A stretch of DNA of 64,000 nucleotides, taken from CAVSJA01 sp963728145. Its GTDB lineage: Bacteria; Bacteroidota; Bacteroidia; Chitinophagales; Chitinophagaceae. The DNA lies in the NCBI GenBank assembly GCA_963728145.1, contig CAVSJA010000002.1:682001-746000 (forward strand). Reading direction: 5' to 3'. How positions within the stretch are numbered: the first letter of the stretch is position 1; the number at the start of each line of letters is the position of its first letter. Both the position numbers and the translations under genes were made by a program. Below, piece after piece: positions 1 through 8,731 of the stretch. A model generated the notes under the pieces. The model was not told the origin of the DNA. It was given only the letters and a program-made list of their open reading frames with translations, and searched no databases.

Positions 1-16
1 TTCACGAATCACGAAT

Positions 17-60
17 AAAAACCTCTTTCCTCGCAGTAGTTTGGCGGAGAGAGGTTTTTT
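17..60 (+). terminator. Intrinsic terminator at left edge
   Basis: A 10-bp stem (ACCTCTTTCC at 21-30 pairing with GGAGAGAGGT at 46-55, one G-T wobble) is followed by a T run and preceded by an A run, so it could work in both directions. It probably ends a gene lying left of the window. The first 16 bases repeat the heptamer TCACGAA twice and look like the tail of a short-period array like those described further on. Confidence 0.75.
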
Positions 61-85
61 ATTTTCCCCTTTTAGTGGCTTAACC

Positions 86-93
86 TATTTTTG
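86..93 (+). promoter_or_regulatory. Possible Bacteroidota -7 box upstream of purA
   Basis: TATTTTTG fits the Bacteroidota -7 consensus TAnnTTTG and lies 36 bases before the purA start codon. No convincing -33 TTG box was seen at the expected distance, so this is only a candidate. Confidence 0.3.
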
Positions 94-128
94 CTGCCTT
101 CTGTAAAACTTATTCAAAAGTGGTTTAA

Positions 129-1394
129 ATGGTTGATGTTATTTTAGGCTTACAATGGGGAGACGAAGGCAAGGGAAAGATCGTAGATTATTTTGCACCC
201 AGATATGATATTATCGCAAGGTTCCAGGGAGGTCCCAACGCCGGACATACATTATATGTCAATGGTAGTAAGGTTGTTTTGCACCAGATCCCTTCCGGGA
301 TATTTCATGAAAACAAGATAAACCTGATTGGAAATGGCGTGGTGCTCGATCCCGTCACGTTGAAAAGGGAATGCAAAACGGTAAAAGATTTCGGTATCGA
401 CTACCAGAAAAATCTTTTTATCTCGGATCGAACGCATCTTATTCTCCCCACGCATAGGGCATTGGATAAGGCTTCGGAAAAGGCAAAAGGAAATGAAAAG
501 ATCGGATCTACCTTAAAAGGGATTGGTCCTGCATATATGGACAAGACGGGAAGGAATGGTTTACGTGTGGGAGACCTTTTAGACAAGTCCTTCACTACCC
601 AATACATCAAACTCCGTTTAAAGCATCAAAGATTACTGGACTCAATGAATTTCGATGAAGACATTTCGGCATGGGAGGAAGAATTTTTTGATGCGCTCGA
701 GTTCATGCATCAATTCCAGGTTGTAAATGGTGAATACTTCATTAACGAAAAGATCAGCCAGGGAAAAAAAGTAATGGCAGAAGGCGCGCAAGGGAGCATG
801 TTAGATGTCGACTTTGGAACTTTTCCTTTTGTCACTTCCTCCAATACAATTTCAGCAGGTGTTTGTACCGGTCTTGGCGTAGCTCCTCAAAAAATCAAAG
901 ATGTAATCGGAGTTACAAAAGCATATTGTACCAGGGTTGGCAGTGGTCCTTTCCCAACTGAATTGAATGATGCAACGGGTGAAGAATTGAGAAAGATCGG
1001 GAATGAATTCGGTGCTACCACCGGGCGTCCCCGCAGGTGTGGTTGGATTGATCTGGTGGCGCTTAGATTTGCCTGTATGGTAAATGGAGTGACCCAATTA
1101 CTTATGACCAAGGCAGATGTACTCGATGCTTTTGAGGAATTAAAAGTGTGTACAACCTATAATATCGATGGCAAATCAGTGAAGGAAGTTCCATTCCAGA
1201 TGACCAGGGTTACTATTGAGCCCGAATTGAAATCATTTAAAGGTTGGAAAACAGATATTTCAGCCATAAAATCACCGGCTGATCTTCCGAAGGAAATGAA
1301 GGAATATGTTGCATTTATTAACAATTATCTCGGCGTAAAAGTCGCTTATATCAGCAATGGCCCTGGCAGGGATCAATTGATCGAAATGAATTAA
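129..1394 (+). CDS. purA: Adenylosuccinate synthetase
   Basis: PurA joins IMP and aspartate using GTP to form adenylosuccinate, the first committed step of AMP synthesis, in the cytoplasm. The 421-residue protein has the family's usual length. It starts with the diagnostic glycine-rich loop WGDEGKGK (residues 10-17), followed by GGPNAGHT near residue 40 with the conserved histidine, a KGIGPAY motif near residue 135, TTGRPRRCGW (IMP and arginine-loop region) and a TKADVLD guanine-binding motif. The ATG start sits just before the conserved VILGLQWGDEGK opening. It appears to be transcribed alone or with the acidic-protein gene 150 bases downstream. Confidence 0.97.
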   Translation: MVDVILGLQWGDEGKGKIVDYFAPRYDIIARFQGGPNAGHTLYVNGSKVVLHQIPSGIFHENKINLIGNGVVLDPVTLKRECKTVKDFGIDYQKNLFISDRTHLILPTHRALDKASEKAKGNEKIGSTLKGIGPAYMDKTGRNGLRVGDLLDKSFTTQYIKLRLKHQRLLDSMNFDEDISAWEEEFFDALEFMHQFQVVNGEYFINEKISQGKKVMAEGAQGSMLDVDFGTFPFVTSSNTISAGVCTGLGVAPQKIKDVIGVTKAYCTRVGSGPFPTELNDATGEELRKIGNEFGATTGRPRRCGWIDLVALRFACMVNGVTQLLMTKADVLDAFEELKVCTTYNIDGKSVKEVPFQMTRVTIEPELKSFKGWKTDISAIKSPADLPKEMKEYVAFINNYLGVKVAYISNGPGRDQLIEMN

Positions 1395-1469
1395 TGCCCG
1401 TTGGCAAAATCAAAATAATACAGGAAATATTTTAATCCACAGCAGAATCTCTTAGCTTTATTTAAGCGT

Positions 1470-1520
1470 AAAATTTTTTTTGAAAAAAATTTTGGCGGAT
1501 TAAAAACTTCGCCGAAATTT
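1470..1520 (+). promoter_or_regulatory. Two overlapping, mutually exclusive hairpins
   Basis: Between purA and the next gene lie two inverted repeats that share bases. AAAATTTTTTT at 1470-1480 pairs with AAAAAAATTTT at 1483-1493. AAATTTTGGCG at 1487-1497 pairs with CGCCGAAATTT at 1510-1520 (one wobble). Bases 1487-1493 are needed by both, so only one hairpin can form at a time, as in an attenuator. Whether this regulates anything is inference; the first hairpin may simply be the purA terminator. Confidence 0.4.
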
Positions 1521-1542
1521 TACACTTCAATCCTATTTGAAC

Positions 1543-2008
1543 ATGGCGAAATCTGAAAAGGGGAAAGCGCCCAGCAGTAAGGCCGCAGCTAAACCCTCTG
1601 AGGAAACTACAAAGAAAAATGCGTCCAAGCCCACAAAAAAAGTGCAGGAGGAGGAAGAAGATGGATTAGAGGAGGAGGAATTAGAAGAAACTCCAAAAGC
1701 GACTAAAAAAGCGGGTAAAGGCATCATCTAAGAAAGGTGTGGATGAAGATGACGATGACGACGATGATGATGCTGGTGAGGATGAAGTAGATGATTGGGA
1801 CAAACCAGAAGAGGAAGAGAGCTGGGATCCTGATTTCGACGAATTCGACCTCCCTAAATCCAAAACCAAAAAAACTGGCGGCGGTGCGGCTGCCGGGAAA
1901 AAAGTTAAAGGGGGCGGAGAGGAAGAAGAACTTGGATTCGATGAAGAATTCAAGGACCTCGACCTTTTCAATGATTCGGGCTTTGATGATGAGGAAGATG
2001 ATTATTAG
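1543..2008 (+). CDS. Acidic low-complexity protein, interrupted by a frameshift
   Basis: The ATG at 1543 opens a Lys/Ala/Glu-rich segment (MAKSEKGKAPSSKAAAKPSE...) that hits a stop at 1729-1731. The acidic reading resumes in the next frame with a run of eight aspartates, then WDPDFDEFDLPKSK and a final FDDEEDDY, ending at 2008. Removing one G at 1719-1722 (AAAGG to AAAG) joins the parts into a 154-residue protein reading ...GKASSKKGVDEDDDD. The whole is strongly acidic, likely disordered, and has no signal peptide or membrane segment. Function is unknown; acidic tails of this type often bind basic proteins. The break is most likely a sequencing insertion. The next gene starts 28 bases downstream, so they may be co-transcribed. 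Confidence 0.65.
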
Positions 2009-2035
2009 CAAAGCCATGGATTACCAAAACAGTTT

Positions 2036-3331
2036 GTGAGCAGAAGTTTTTCTTCTTTTACAATATCAGATAGTCAGTATACCAAACAGCAAATGTTGAA
2101 CTGGGCCTCTCAGTTCAACATTTGTGCTTTTTTAGATAACCATCATTACAACCTTGCGCACCATAGCATAGAAGCATTAGTCGCCGTAGGAGCAACAAGA
2201 TCGGTTGAAGCTTCCGCAGGAAATGCATTTGCGCAATTGAAAGCTTTCTTCGAAGAAAACCAGGATTGGATCTTCGGACATCTTGCTTATGATCTGAAAA
2301 ATGAAGTCGAGTCTGTTAGCTCATCTCATCCGGATGGCATCAGCTTCCCCGATCTCTTCTTTTTTGTTCCTGAAATCATACTGCAATTGAATGGGGATAG
2401 ATTAGATATTCACTCTAATAATATTCCACCCAAAGAAGTATTTGCGCAAATAACCTCATCTGAGTCAATCAACGATCCTGTTTTAAAAGCTCCTGGAATA
2501 AAGCATCGGTTTTCAAAGGAAGAATATATAGCTACAGTAAAGCAGTTACAGAAACATATACTTCGGGGAGATTGTTACGAAATTAATTTCTGCCAGGAAT
2601 TCTATTCGGATGAAGTAACAATAAATCCCGTAAATATTTACAGGTCGCTAAGCAAAGCTTCACCCAATCCCTATTCAGCTTTTTATCGATTGGATGACAA
2701 GTACCTGCTGTGCGCAAGTCCGGAAAGATATCTAAGAAAGAAAGGAAGACAACTTATTTCCCAACCAATCAAGGGAACCTGGCACCGCGATTTTATCAGT
2801 AAAAAAGAAGATGAGAGGAACAAGGATCGATTGTTCAATAGTCAGAAGGATCGTGCGGAAAATGTAATGGTGGTTGATTTGGTGAGAAACGATCTCTCTA
2901 AAGTTTGTGAAGAAGGATCAGTGAAGGTTGATGAACTGTTCGGAATCTATAGCTTTCCGCAGGTGCACCAGATGGTTTCAACAATTAGTGGAGAACTAAA
3001 GAATGATAAGCATTGGGTTGAAGCTATTCGCGCAAGCTTTCCAATGGGATCAATGACAGGAGCGCCAAAAAAGAAAGTGATGGAATTGATTGAACGATAT
3101 GAAAAAACAAGACGAGGAATATTTTCCGGTGCAATTGGTTATATCCAACCTGATGGAGATTTTGATTTGAATGTAGTAATCAGATCTTTACTTTACAACA
3201 GTACGAATCAGTATCTATCTTTTCAGGCCGGTTCAGGAATTACATTTTATAGTGATGCCGGTAAAGAGTATGAAGAATGCCTGTTGAAAGCTGAGGCAAT
3301 TAAAAAAGTCTTAGCAGGACTGGCAGAATAA
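2036..3331 (+). CDS. pabB: Aminodeoxychorismate synthase component I (chorismate-binding enzyme)
   Basis: A 431-residue chorismate-utilising enzyme. PabB converts chorismate and ammonia or glutamine-derived nitrogen to aminodeoxychorismate for folate synthesis. The C-terminal chorismate-binding domain (about residues 165-425) carries QPIKGT, where the lysine in PIKGT marks PabB-type enzymes over TrpE, then ENVMVVDLVRNDLSKVC, SFPMGSMTGAPK and FQAGSGITFYSD. The N-terminal ~150 residues are the weaker TrpE_N-like region. The GTG at 2036 is the best start; no in-frame ATG occurs before the conserved part except the internal one at 2093. A partner glutamine amidotransferase (PabA) is not adjacent. 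Confidence 0.9.
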   Translation: MSRSFSSFTISDSQYTKQQMLNWASQFNICAFLDNHHYNLAHHSIEALVAVGATRSVEASAGNAFAQLKAFFEENQDWIFGHLAYDLKNEVESVSSSHPDGISFPDLFFFVPEIILQLNGDRLDIHSNNIPPKEVFAQITSSESINDPVLKAPGIKHRFSKEEYIATVKQLQKHILRGDCYEINFCQEFYSDEVTINPVNIYRSLSKASPNPYSAFYRLDDKYLLCASPERYLRKKGRQLISQPIKGTWHRDFISKKEDERNKDRLFNSQKDRAENVMVVDLVRNDLSKVCEEGSVKVDELFGIYSFPQVHQMVSTISGELKNDKHWVEAIRASFPMGSMTGAPKKKVMELIERYEKTRRGIFSGAIGYIQPDGDFDLNVVIRSLLYNSTNQYLSFQAGSGITFYSDAGKEYEECLLKAEAIKKVLAGLAE

Positions 3332-3360
3332 AAAACCGCCGGCTTTGTTAAGACCGGCGG
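3331..3360 (-). terminator. Terminator of the lytic transglycosylase gene
   Basis: CCGCCGG at 3336-3342 pairs with CCGGCGG at 3354-3360. Read on the minus strand the hairpin is followed by a T run (the plus-strand A run at 3330-3335), so it ends the minus-strand gene at 3391-4530. It also separates this gene from the convergent pabB. Confidence 0.8.
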
Positions 3361-3390
3361 CTCCCACAATGTCCTTGATTCTAATCAGAA

Positions 3391-4530
3391 TTATTTTTTG
3401 GAATCAGTAGAATTAGTTGAAGCAGTTGCACTATTTAACAGCATCTGCACTGAATCATTCAGGATCTGGTATTTGTTATTGACGAATGATTCCATTTTGT
3501 CCGCAGGTAATTTCATTTCATAGCTATTATCAGCAGTTGCCATCACCTTATCGAAGTTTGGATTGTAACGATTGAATTCATCCATGTCCATCATAATATT
3601 CTTCGCAATAGCGCCAGAATAATACTTACCTGTTACTTTAATCGTACGCGCAGCTTTCAACTCGTCTGCTGAAAGGTTACGTTTCGACATCCACTGTGAT
3701 ACTGCAGCGATTTGATCTGCAGTTTCTGCTTTGGTCAGTGTGGTAATTCCACCCTGTCCTTCGAAGACGTAGTGAGTACCGATAAATTTCTTTACGTGAA
3801 TACGGCTTTCCTTTGGCAAGTGCCCTTGTAAGGTCCAGAAGTTGCGGCTACCACCACTTTTCCGGATCGCGCTGTACACATTACCGGGACCACCATTATA
3901 TGCAGCTATCACCAGGAGCCAATCGCCGAATTCAGCATACAGGTCTTTCAGGTAACGAGCAGCTGCAATCGTGCTCTTGTAGTAGTTCTTCCTCTCATCT
4001 ACCTTGGAGTTCACTGTAAGACCTAAGGTACGCGCTGTACCGGGCATAAATTGCCATGGTCCTACCGCGCCAACCCAGGAGGTGGCATTAGACTTCAGTT
4101 CCGATTCAATAACTGCGAGGTATTTTAATTCCTTGGGCAACCCGTGTTTTTTAAACACCCCATCTATCATATTAAAATAGGGGAGGGCCCAATTCTTCAT
4201 TTTGAGCAGGTCTTCTCCATGACTTTCCATGTAGTCCTGCACAAAACTAACCGCGCGGGGGTTTAACCTAACACTGCTGGTGTTGGCCAATGTCCCGGCT
4301 TCAAACAGCTCATTCAGTCCTGCATTCAGCTCCATCTTACCAGGAGCCTGTACAGTATCCCTAAGGATCTTTGTAACCGTAGGCTGTGATGTCTTTTTGG
4401 GTTTAGAAACAGTAGACTTTTTAGCGGGAACGGAACCTTTCTTCTTATCTTTTTCGCCGTTACCAGCCCAAGCCAATGTGATCAATCCCAAACATAAAAT
4501 GCTTGCAATAACAAGTTTTCGTTTCATCAT
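3391..4530 (-). CDS. Lytic transglycosylase, MltD-like (SLT domain)
   Basis: This exported peptidoglycan-cleaving enzyme of 379 residues cuts the MurNAc-GlcNAc bond with formation of 1,6-anhydroMurNAc. Residues 1-22 form a signal peptide (hydrophobic LVIASILCLGLITLAWA), followed by a Lys/Ser/Thr-rich linker. The SLT domain spans about residues 125-260 with the catalytic glutamate E142 in VIESELKSNA, then GAVGPWQFMPGTA, the KSTIAAARYL helix and IAAYNGGPGNV. No LysM repeats are evident, unlike classical MltD; the last ~110 residues are a less conserved tail. Its own terminator lies just downstream. Start: tandem ATGs at 4530 and 4527 fit the signal peptide. Confidence 0.9.
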   Translation of the reverse strand: MMKRKLVIASILCLGLITLAWAGNGEKDKKKGSVPAKKSTVSKPKKTSQPTVTKILRDTVQAPGKMELNAGLNELFEAGTLANTSSVRLNPRAVSFVQDYMESHGEDLLKMKNWALPYFNMIDGVFKKHGLPKELKYLAVIESELKSNATSWVGAVGPWQFMPGTARTLGLTVNSKVDERKNYYKSTIAAARYLKDLYAEFGDWLLVIAAYNGGPGNVYSAIRKSGGSRNFWTLQGHLPKESRIHVKKFIGTHYVFEGQGGITTLTKAETADQIAAVSQWMSKRNLSADELKAARTIKVTGKYYSGAIAKNIMMDMDEFNRYNPNFDKVMATADNSYEMKLPADKMESFVNNKYQILNDSVQMLLNSATASTNSTDSKK

Positions 4531-4683
4531 CGTTTTTTTGAACTCAACAATGCCGACCCTTCAGGTATGGATTACGCACACGATGATTTCACATAGGAAC
4601 TCGCCTTACATAGGATTGGGAAAATTAGAAGTACAAGAAGGGAAACCGGGGGTCGAAAGGTTTGGGCTTTTCAGAAAGCCGGT

Positions 4684-6136
4684 TCACCTGTACTTCAGCA
4701 TCCACTGGTGGGATAGCTGAAGTAAAGATAATTCGCAAAATCGGTTTGTCATAGCCTGTACACCGAAAGGTAATCCATTATTGTGCCAAAAAAGCGGGAT
4801 TGAGACCGCCGGAAGGCCGGTTAAATTGGAAAAGACTGTAAAAATGTCAGCTAAATACATAGAAATAGGGTCGTTAATTTTTTCCCCAAGGGGAAAAAGC
4901 TGTCCCCGGCACTGTGGGGAGGATTATGACGTCGAAGTTGTTGAAGATCACATTTGTTTTCTCGACCAGCAGCCGGCGGACCTGTTGGGCCTTGGTAAAA
5001 TAGGCATCATAATAGCCGGCACTCAGGACAAAAGTTCCGAGCAATATCCTTTTTTTTACCTCCCAGCCAAAGCCTCTGGAACGGGTCTTTAAATAAACTC
5101 CTTGTTTTTTTATCCACATCCCGGAATCCATACCTCACCCCGTCAAAGCGAGAAAGGTTAGAGGAAGCCTCCGCAGTAGTCAATATATAATAGGTAGGAA
5201 CTATGTAGTCAAGATATTCAAAATCAACAGGTTGCTACGGTATTTCCATCTGCCTTTTAATCGCTCTATGAAATCCAGGAGACTCCTTGAGATCTCTTTA
5301 TCCAATGCCGGACTTTCGAGTGCTTCTTTGAAATAAGCAATTCTTAAAGGAGAATTATGTTTGCCTGAAAGGTTTGAATAATCATCTACCTTATTTGAAG
5401 CGGCAGTGTTATCAAACTCATCCGGACCTGAAATCACTTCCAAAACCCTGGCAACATCAGGTATCGTAGTACCAAATATTCCGATCTGATCGAATGATGA
5501 AGCATAGGCAATGAGGCCATACCTGCTGATTCTTCCATAGGTTGGCTTCAATCCAATAATACCACAGAAGTCTGCCGGTTGACGAACTGATCCACCTGTA
5601 TCTGTTCCCAAACTCACCATACAACAAGACGCCTGAACGGCTACTGCTGAACCTCCTGAGGAACCACCTGGGACTTTAGTTTGGTCAAGCGCATTCAATA
5701 CATTTCCATATACTGAATTCTCATTGGTAGAACCCATTCCGAATTCATCACAGTTGGTATGACCGATGATGATAGCTTCTTCTTTCAAGAGTCGTTCGAC
5801 TGCGGTGGAATTATAGACAGAATTGAAGTTTTGAAGAATCCTCGAAGCTGCAGAAACCGGATGGTCCTTATAGCAGATTACATCTTTAATTGCGATAACG
5901 ACGCCATGTAATTTACCGATTGGCCTTCCAGCCTTTCTTTGGGCATCAAGCTTACCAGCCTTTTCTAACGCTTCATTCGCATACACATGAATGAAAGCAT
6001 TTAATTTCCTGGTTGCTTCGATTTTATCAAGATAATATTGAACTGCTTCTGTACAGGACAGCGATCCGCCCAACAGTTCAGAATGATAGTGTGTTATTGA
6101 ATCGTAAGTAAACAAATCCGTTTCCGGCTTTTGCAA
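4684..6136 (-). CDS. gatA: Glutamyl-tRNA(Gln) amidotransferase subunit A, broken by four single-base insertions
   Basis: GatA hydrolyses glutamine and passes ammonia to GatB to make Gln-tRNA(Gln) or Asn-tRNA(Asn). The intact N-terminal part (6136 to about 5252) shows the amidase signature: catalytic Lys in VVIAIKDVI, PGGSSGGSAVAVQA, and the nucleophile region LGTDTGGSVRQPA. Beyond that, the conserved sequence continues through three frames: DGNTVAT, then VDFEYLDYIVPTYYILTTAE, then QGVYLKTRSRGFGWEV...VLSAGYYDAY, then AFPLGEKINDPISMYLADIF to the stop at 4684-4686. The breaks map near 5251, 5229, 5105-5111 (seven-T run) and 4894-4898 (five-A run); each is one extra base. Removing them gives 482 residues, the family's usual length. 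Amino-acid conservation is intact, so these look like sequence errors. It lies 31 bases after tatA on the same strand. Confidence 0.88.
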
Positions 6137-6167
6137 AAACGGTTAATAATCTGGAGTGTTTGTTCGA

Positions 6168-6395
6168 TTATTGTTGTGTTGAAGAGGAGGAAGACGTTTG
6201 TTTTTCTTTCTCAACCATGCCTTCTTCAATTTCTTTTTTTACATTATTCTTGGCATCATTGAATTCGCGTACACCACGACCCAATCCTCTCATCAGTTCT
6301 GGGATCTTACGTCCGCCGAACAACAGCAATACTACAATCAGAATCAGGATCATCTCCTGTCCACCAATGTTGAAAAGCAGAAAAACAGGTTTCAT
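6168..6395 (-). CDS. tatA: Twin-arginine translocase subunit TatA/TatE
   Basis: A 75-residue single-span membrane protein that forms the transport pore of the Tat pathway for folded proteins. It has the classical layout: a short N-terminus (MKPVFLLFNIGGQE), a transmembrane helix (MILILIVVLLLFGG), the hinge-amphipathic helix KIPELMRGLGRGVREFNDA, then a charged Ser/Gln-rich tail. I prefer the ATG at 6395 over an upstream one at 6422, since homologues begin a few residues before FLLFNIGG. It lies between rplS and gatA on the same strand. The window also encodes a possible Tat substrate, the DUF1501 protein at 26098. Confidence 0.93.
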   Translation of the reverse strand: MKPVFLLFNIGGQEMILILIVVLLLFGGRKIPELMRGLGRGVREFNDAKNNVKKEIEEGMVEKEKQTSSSSSTQQ

Positions 6396-6450
6396 TGTAT
6401 CTGGTTTAAATGAGAAGTTCAAAGTTAAGTAATAATCGTTGCCGTTAACT

Positions 6451-6490
6451 AAAAAACGGAAACCGATTTGTTAAGATAGTCAGTTTCCGT
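6451..6490 (-). terminator. Terminator of rplS
   Basis: ACGGAAAC at 6456-6463 pairs with GTTTCCGT at 6483-6490. On the minus strand it is followed by a T run (plus-strand A run at 6451-6456) and sits just after the rplS stop, so tatA and gatA probably have their own promoter or rely on readthrough. Confidence 0.75.
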
Positions 6491-6512
6491 TCTTATTAAT
6501 AATAATCACTAA

Positions 6513-6888
6513 TTATTCTGCAACTACTGCTTCTACGCTCTGGCGTTTTTCCTTAATTCTGGCGCTCTTACCACTCCGTTTACGTTGGAAATAAAGTTTA
6601 GCGCGACGAACACGACCAGTTTTATTTACTTCGATTGAATCAATATTCGGAGAATAAATAGGGAAAGTTCTTTCAACACCTACTCCATCAGAAATCTTGC
6701 GAACTGTAAAACTTGCGGTTTGCCCAGTACCCTGGCGTTTGATTACATCGCCACGGAAGCTCTGGATACGCTCTTTACCACCTTCGACAATCTTATAGTT
6801 AACAGTTACATTATCACCAGCTTTAAACTTCGGAAACTCCTTCTTTGCCTGTCAACTGCTCGTGTACAAATTGAACTGCTGCGTTCAT
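6513..6888 (-). CDS. rplS: 50S ribosomal protein L19, interrupted by one frameshift
   Basis: L19 sits at the 30S-50S interface. The ATG at 6888 opens MNAAVQFVHEQLTGK, then the frame shifts within 6838-6848. The conserved remainder reads FPKFKAGDNVTVNYKIVEG, RIQSFRGDVIKRQGTGQTAS, FTVRKISDGVGVERTFP and NKTGRVRRAKLYF, ending at 6513. The span is 376 bases; dropping one base gives 124 residues, normal for L19. The gene is normally essential and single-copy, and no residue beyond the break looks degraded, so the shift is almost certainly a sequencing error. A terminator follows directly. Confidence 0.9.
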
Positions 6889-6956
6889 GACATTCTTTTT
6901 TTAGGGGAGGCAAAGGTAATAGAAAATGTCTAGATTTCAGCTTCTTCAGAGAAATT

Positions 6957-8522
6957 TTATCTGGCAACATTCACAGCCCGCTTTTCCCTGATCACCGTAA
7001 CCTTGATCTGTCCCGGGAAAGTCATTTCATTCTGAATTTTCTGAGCAATTTCAAAGGAAAGCTTATCGGAATCCGCATCGCTGACTTTATCTGCTTCAAC
7101 AATTACCCTTAGTTCGCGACCAGCCTGGATCGCATAGGCTTTTTCAACCCCCGGATAAGCCATGGCCAGGTTCTCCAGGTCCTTGATCCGTTGCAGGTAT
7201 TGCTGCATGATCTCCCTTCTCGCCCCGGGTCTTGCTCCACTGATGGCATCGCAAGCCTGAACAATTGGAGAGATCACATATTGCATTTCCATTTCATCGT
7301 GGTGCGCACCGATAGCATTCACTACTGCCGGATTCTCTCCATATTTTTCAGCCAGCTTTGCTCCAAGTAATGCATGGCTCAATTCAGTTTCTTCATCCGG
7401 AACTTTGCCGATATCATGAAGCAAGCCGGCACGTTTGGCCAGTTTTGGATTCATTCCCAGTTCAGCTGCCATTATGCCACAGAGATTTGCTACTTCGCGG
7501 CTATGCATTAAAAGGTTTTGACCGTATGAAGAACGGAATCGCATCTTACCAACGATTCGCACCAGTTCTTTATGCAAACCATGAATACCGAGTTCAATAA
7601 CTGTTCTTTCACCAATCTCCATTACCTGCTCTTCAATCTGTCGCCTTGTTTTTTCAACTACTTCTTCGATACGGGCAGGGTGAATACGCCCATCAGCAAC
7701 CAATCGTTGCAGACTTAAACGCGCAATTTCACGGCGAAGCGGATCAAATGATGAAAGAATGATTGCTTCAGGAGTATCGTCTACAATCAGATCAACTCCG
7801 GTTGCAGCTTCAATAGCCCGGATATTTCTTCCTTCGCGGCCAATGATCTGGCCCTTTATTTCATCGCTTTCAAGATTGAAAACAGTAATTGAATTTTCAA
7901 TTGCCTGTTCGGCTGCGGTGCGTTGAATAGTTTGAATGATGATCTTCCTGGCTTCTTTATTGGCTTTTTGCTTGGCATCGTCAATAATTTCCTGCTGAAT
8001 ACCCAGGGCCTTGGTTTGCGCTTCCTGTTTGAGACTTTCGATCAATTGCGCTTTGGCTTCTTCGGCTGTAAGACCAGCAATTTTTTCAAGCCGCCGGATA
8101 TGTTCTTCCTGGTGTTTTTCCAGTTCGGTGCGCTTCAGGTTAACCACTTCGATCTGGCGGTTGAGGTTGTCCTTGATGGCCTCGTTTTCCTTTACCTGTT
8201 TGTCGAGTTGATCAACCCTCTGGTTGATGGATTGTTCTTTTTGTTTGATCCTGTTTTCGGTTTCGCCTATGCGGCGATTCCTTTCCATTACTTCTTTGTC
8301 ATGATCGGCCTTTAACTGTAAGAACTTTTCTTTGGCCTCCAACATTCTTTGATTGCGCAGGTTTTCGGCATTTGTTTTTGCATCGGAAAGTATTTTTTGA
8401 GCATGTTGTTCCGCATCTTCAATTTTTTTCCTGGTGTTCTTTGCAAAAATGAGTTTGCCCGCAATAATCCCGATCAGCAGCGCAACTCCACCGACTATAT
8501 AGGTTAAGACATTCGGTTCCAT
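6957..8522 (-). CDS. rny: Ribonuclease Y
   Basis: This membrane-anchored endoribonuclease initiates mRNA decay. The 521 residues show an N-terminal transmembrane helix (about 5-24, YIVGGVALLIGIIAG), a long coiled coil to about residue 200, a KH RNA-binding domain (about 210-275, with GRNIRAIEAATGVDLIVDD), and an HD metal-dependent phosphohydrolase domain. The HD pair is H369-D370 in GLLHDIGKVPDE, with HDE at about residue 407. Length and order match the family. It lies upstream of rplS on the same strand, with 68 bases between them. Confidence 0.96.
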   Translation of the reverse strand: MEPNVLTYIVGGVALLIGIIAGKLIFAKNTRKKIEDAEQHAQKILSDAKTNAENLRNQRMLEAKEKFLQLKADHDKEVMERNRRIGETENRIKQKEQSINQRVDQLDKQVKENEAIKDNLNRQIEVVNLKRTELEKHQEEHIRRLEKIAGLTAEEAKAQLIESLKQEAQTKALGIQQEIIDDAKQKANKEARKIIIQTIQRTAAEQAIENSITVFNLESDEIKGQIIGREGRNIRAIEAATGVDLIVDDTPEAIILSSFDPLRREIARLSLQRLVADGRIHPARIEEVVEKTRRQIEEQVMEIGERTVIELGIHGLHKELVRIVGKMRFRSSYGQNLLMHSREVANLCGIMAAELGMNPKLAKRAGLLHDIGKVPDEETELSHALLGAKLAEKYGENPAVVNAIGAHHDEMEMQYVISPIVQACDAISGARPGARREIMQQYLQRIKDLENLAMAYPGVEKAYAIQAGRELRVIVEADKVSDADSDKLSFEIAQKIQNEMTFPGQIKVTVIREKRAVNVAR

Positions 8523-8731
8523 TGTGTTTCAATGATTTTATTTGTTCATTTCTGTACGCTTTCATTATGTATATATGGCTTTTGTCCATACTGAAACGCT
8601 AATTTGCGAAAGTACGGAAATTCAGTTAGGATTATCCGCTTAACCCCTCTTTACCAGGTTTTAAGGTTGATTTATATAATTGGCCGGAAAGGGAAAGTGA
8701 TTTGAAGCTAAATTGCAATAAATCCATTGAG

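Noticed and set aside
1681..2017. Serine-rich minus-strand frames opposite the acidic protein
   Set aside because: They are the complement of Glu/Asp codon runs. The plus-strand composition and gene order favour the acidic protein.
4684..6136. Programmed frameshifting or decay in gatA
   Set aside because: Four breaks, three of them outside any slippery context typical of programmed shifts, with fully conserved protein in each frame, fit sequence errors better than either idea.
6160..6432. Plus-strand open frames opposite tatA
   Set aside because: They are shadows of tatA, which has a clear family match on the other strand.
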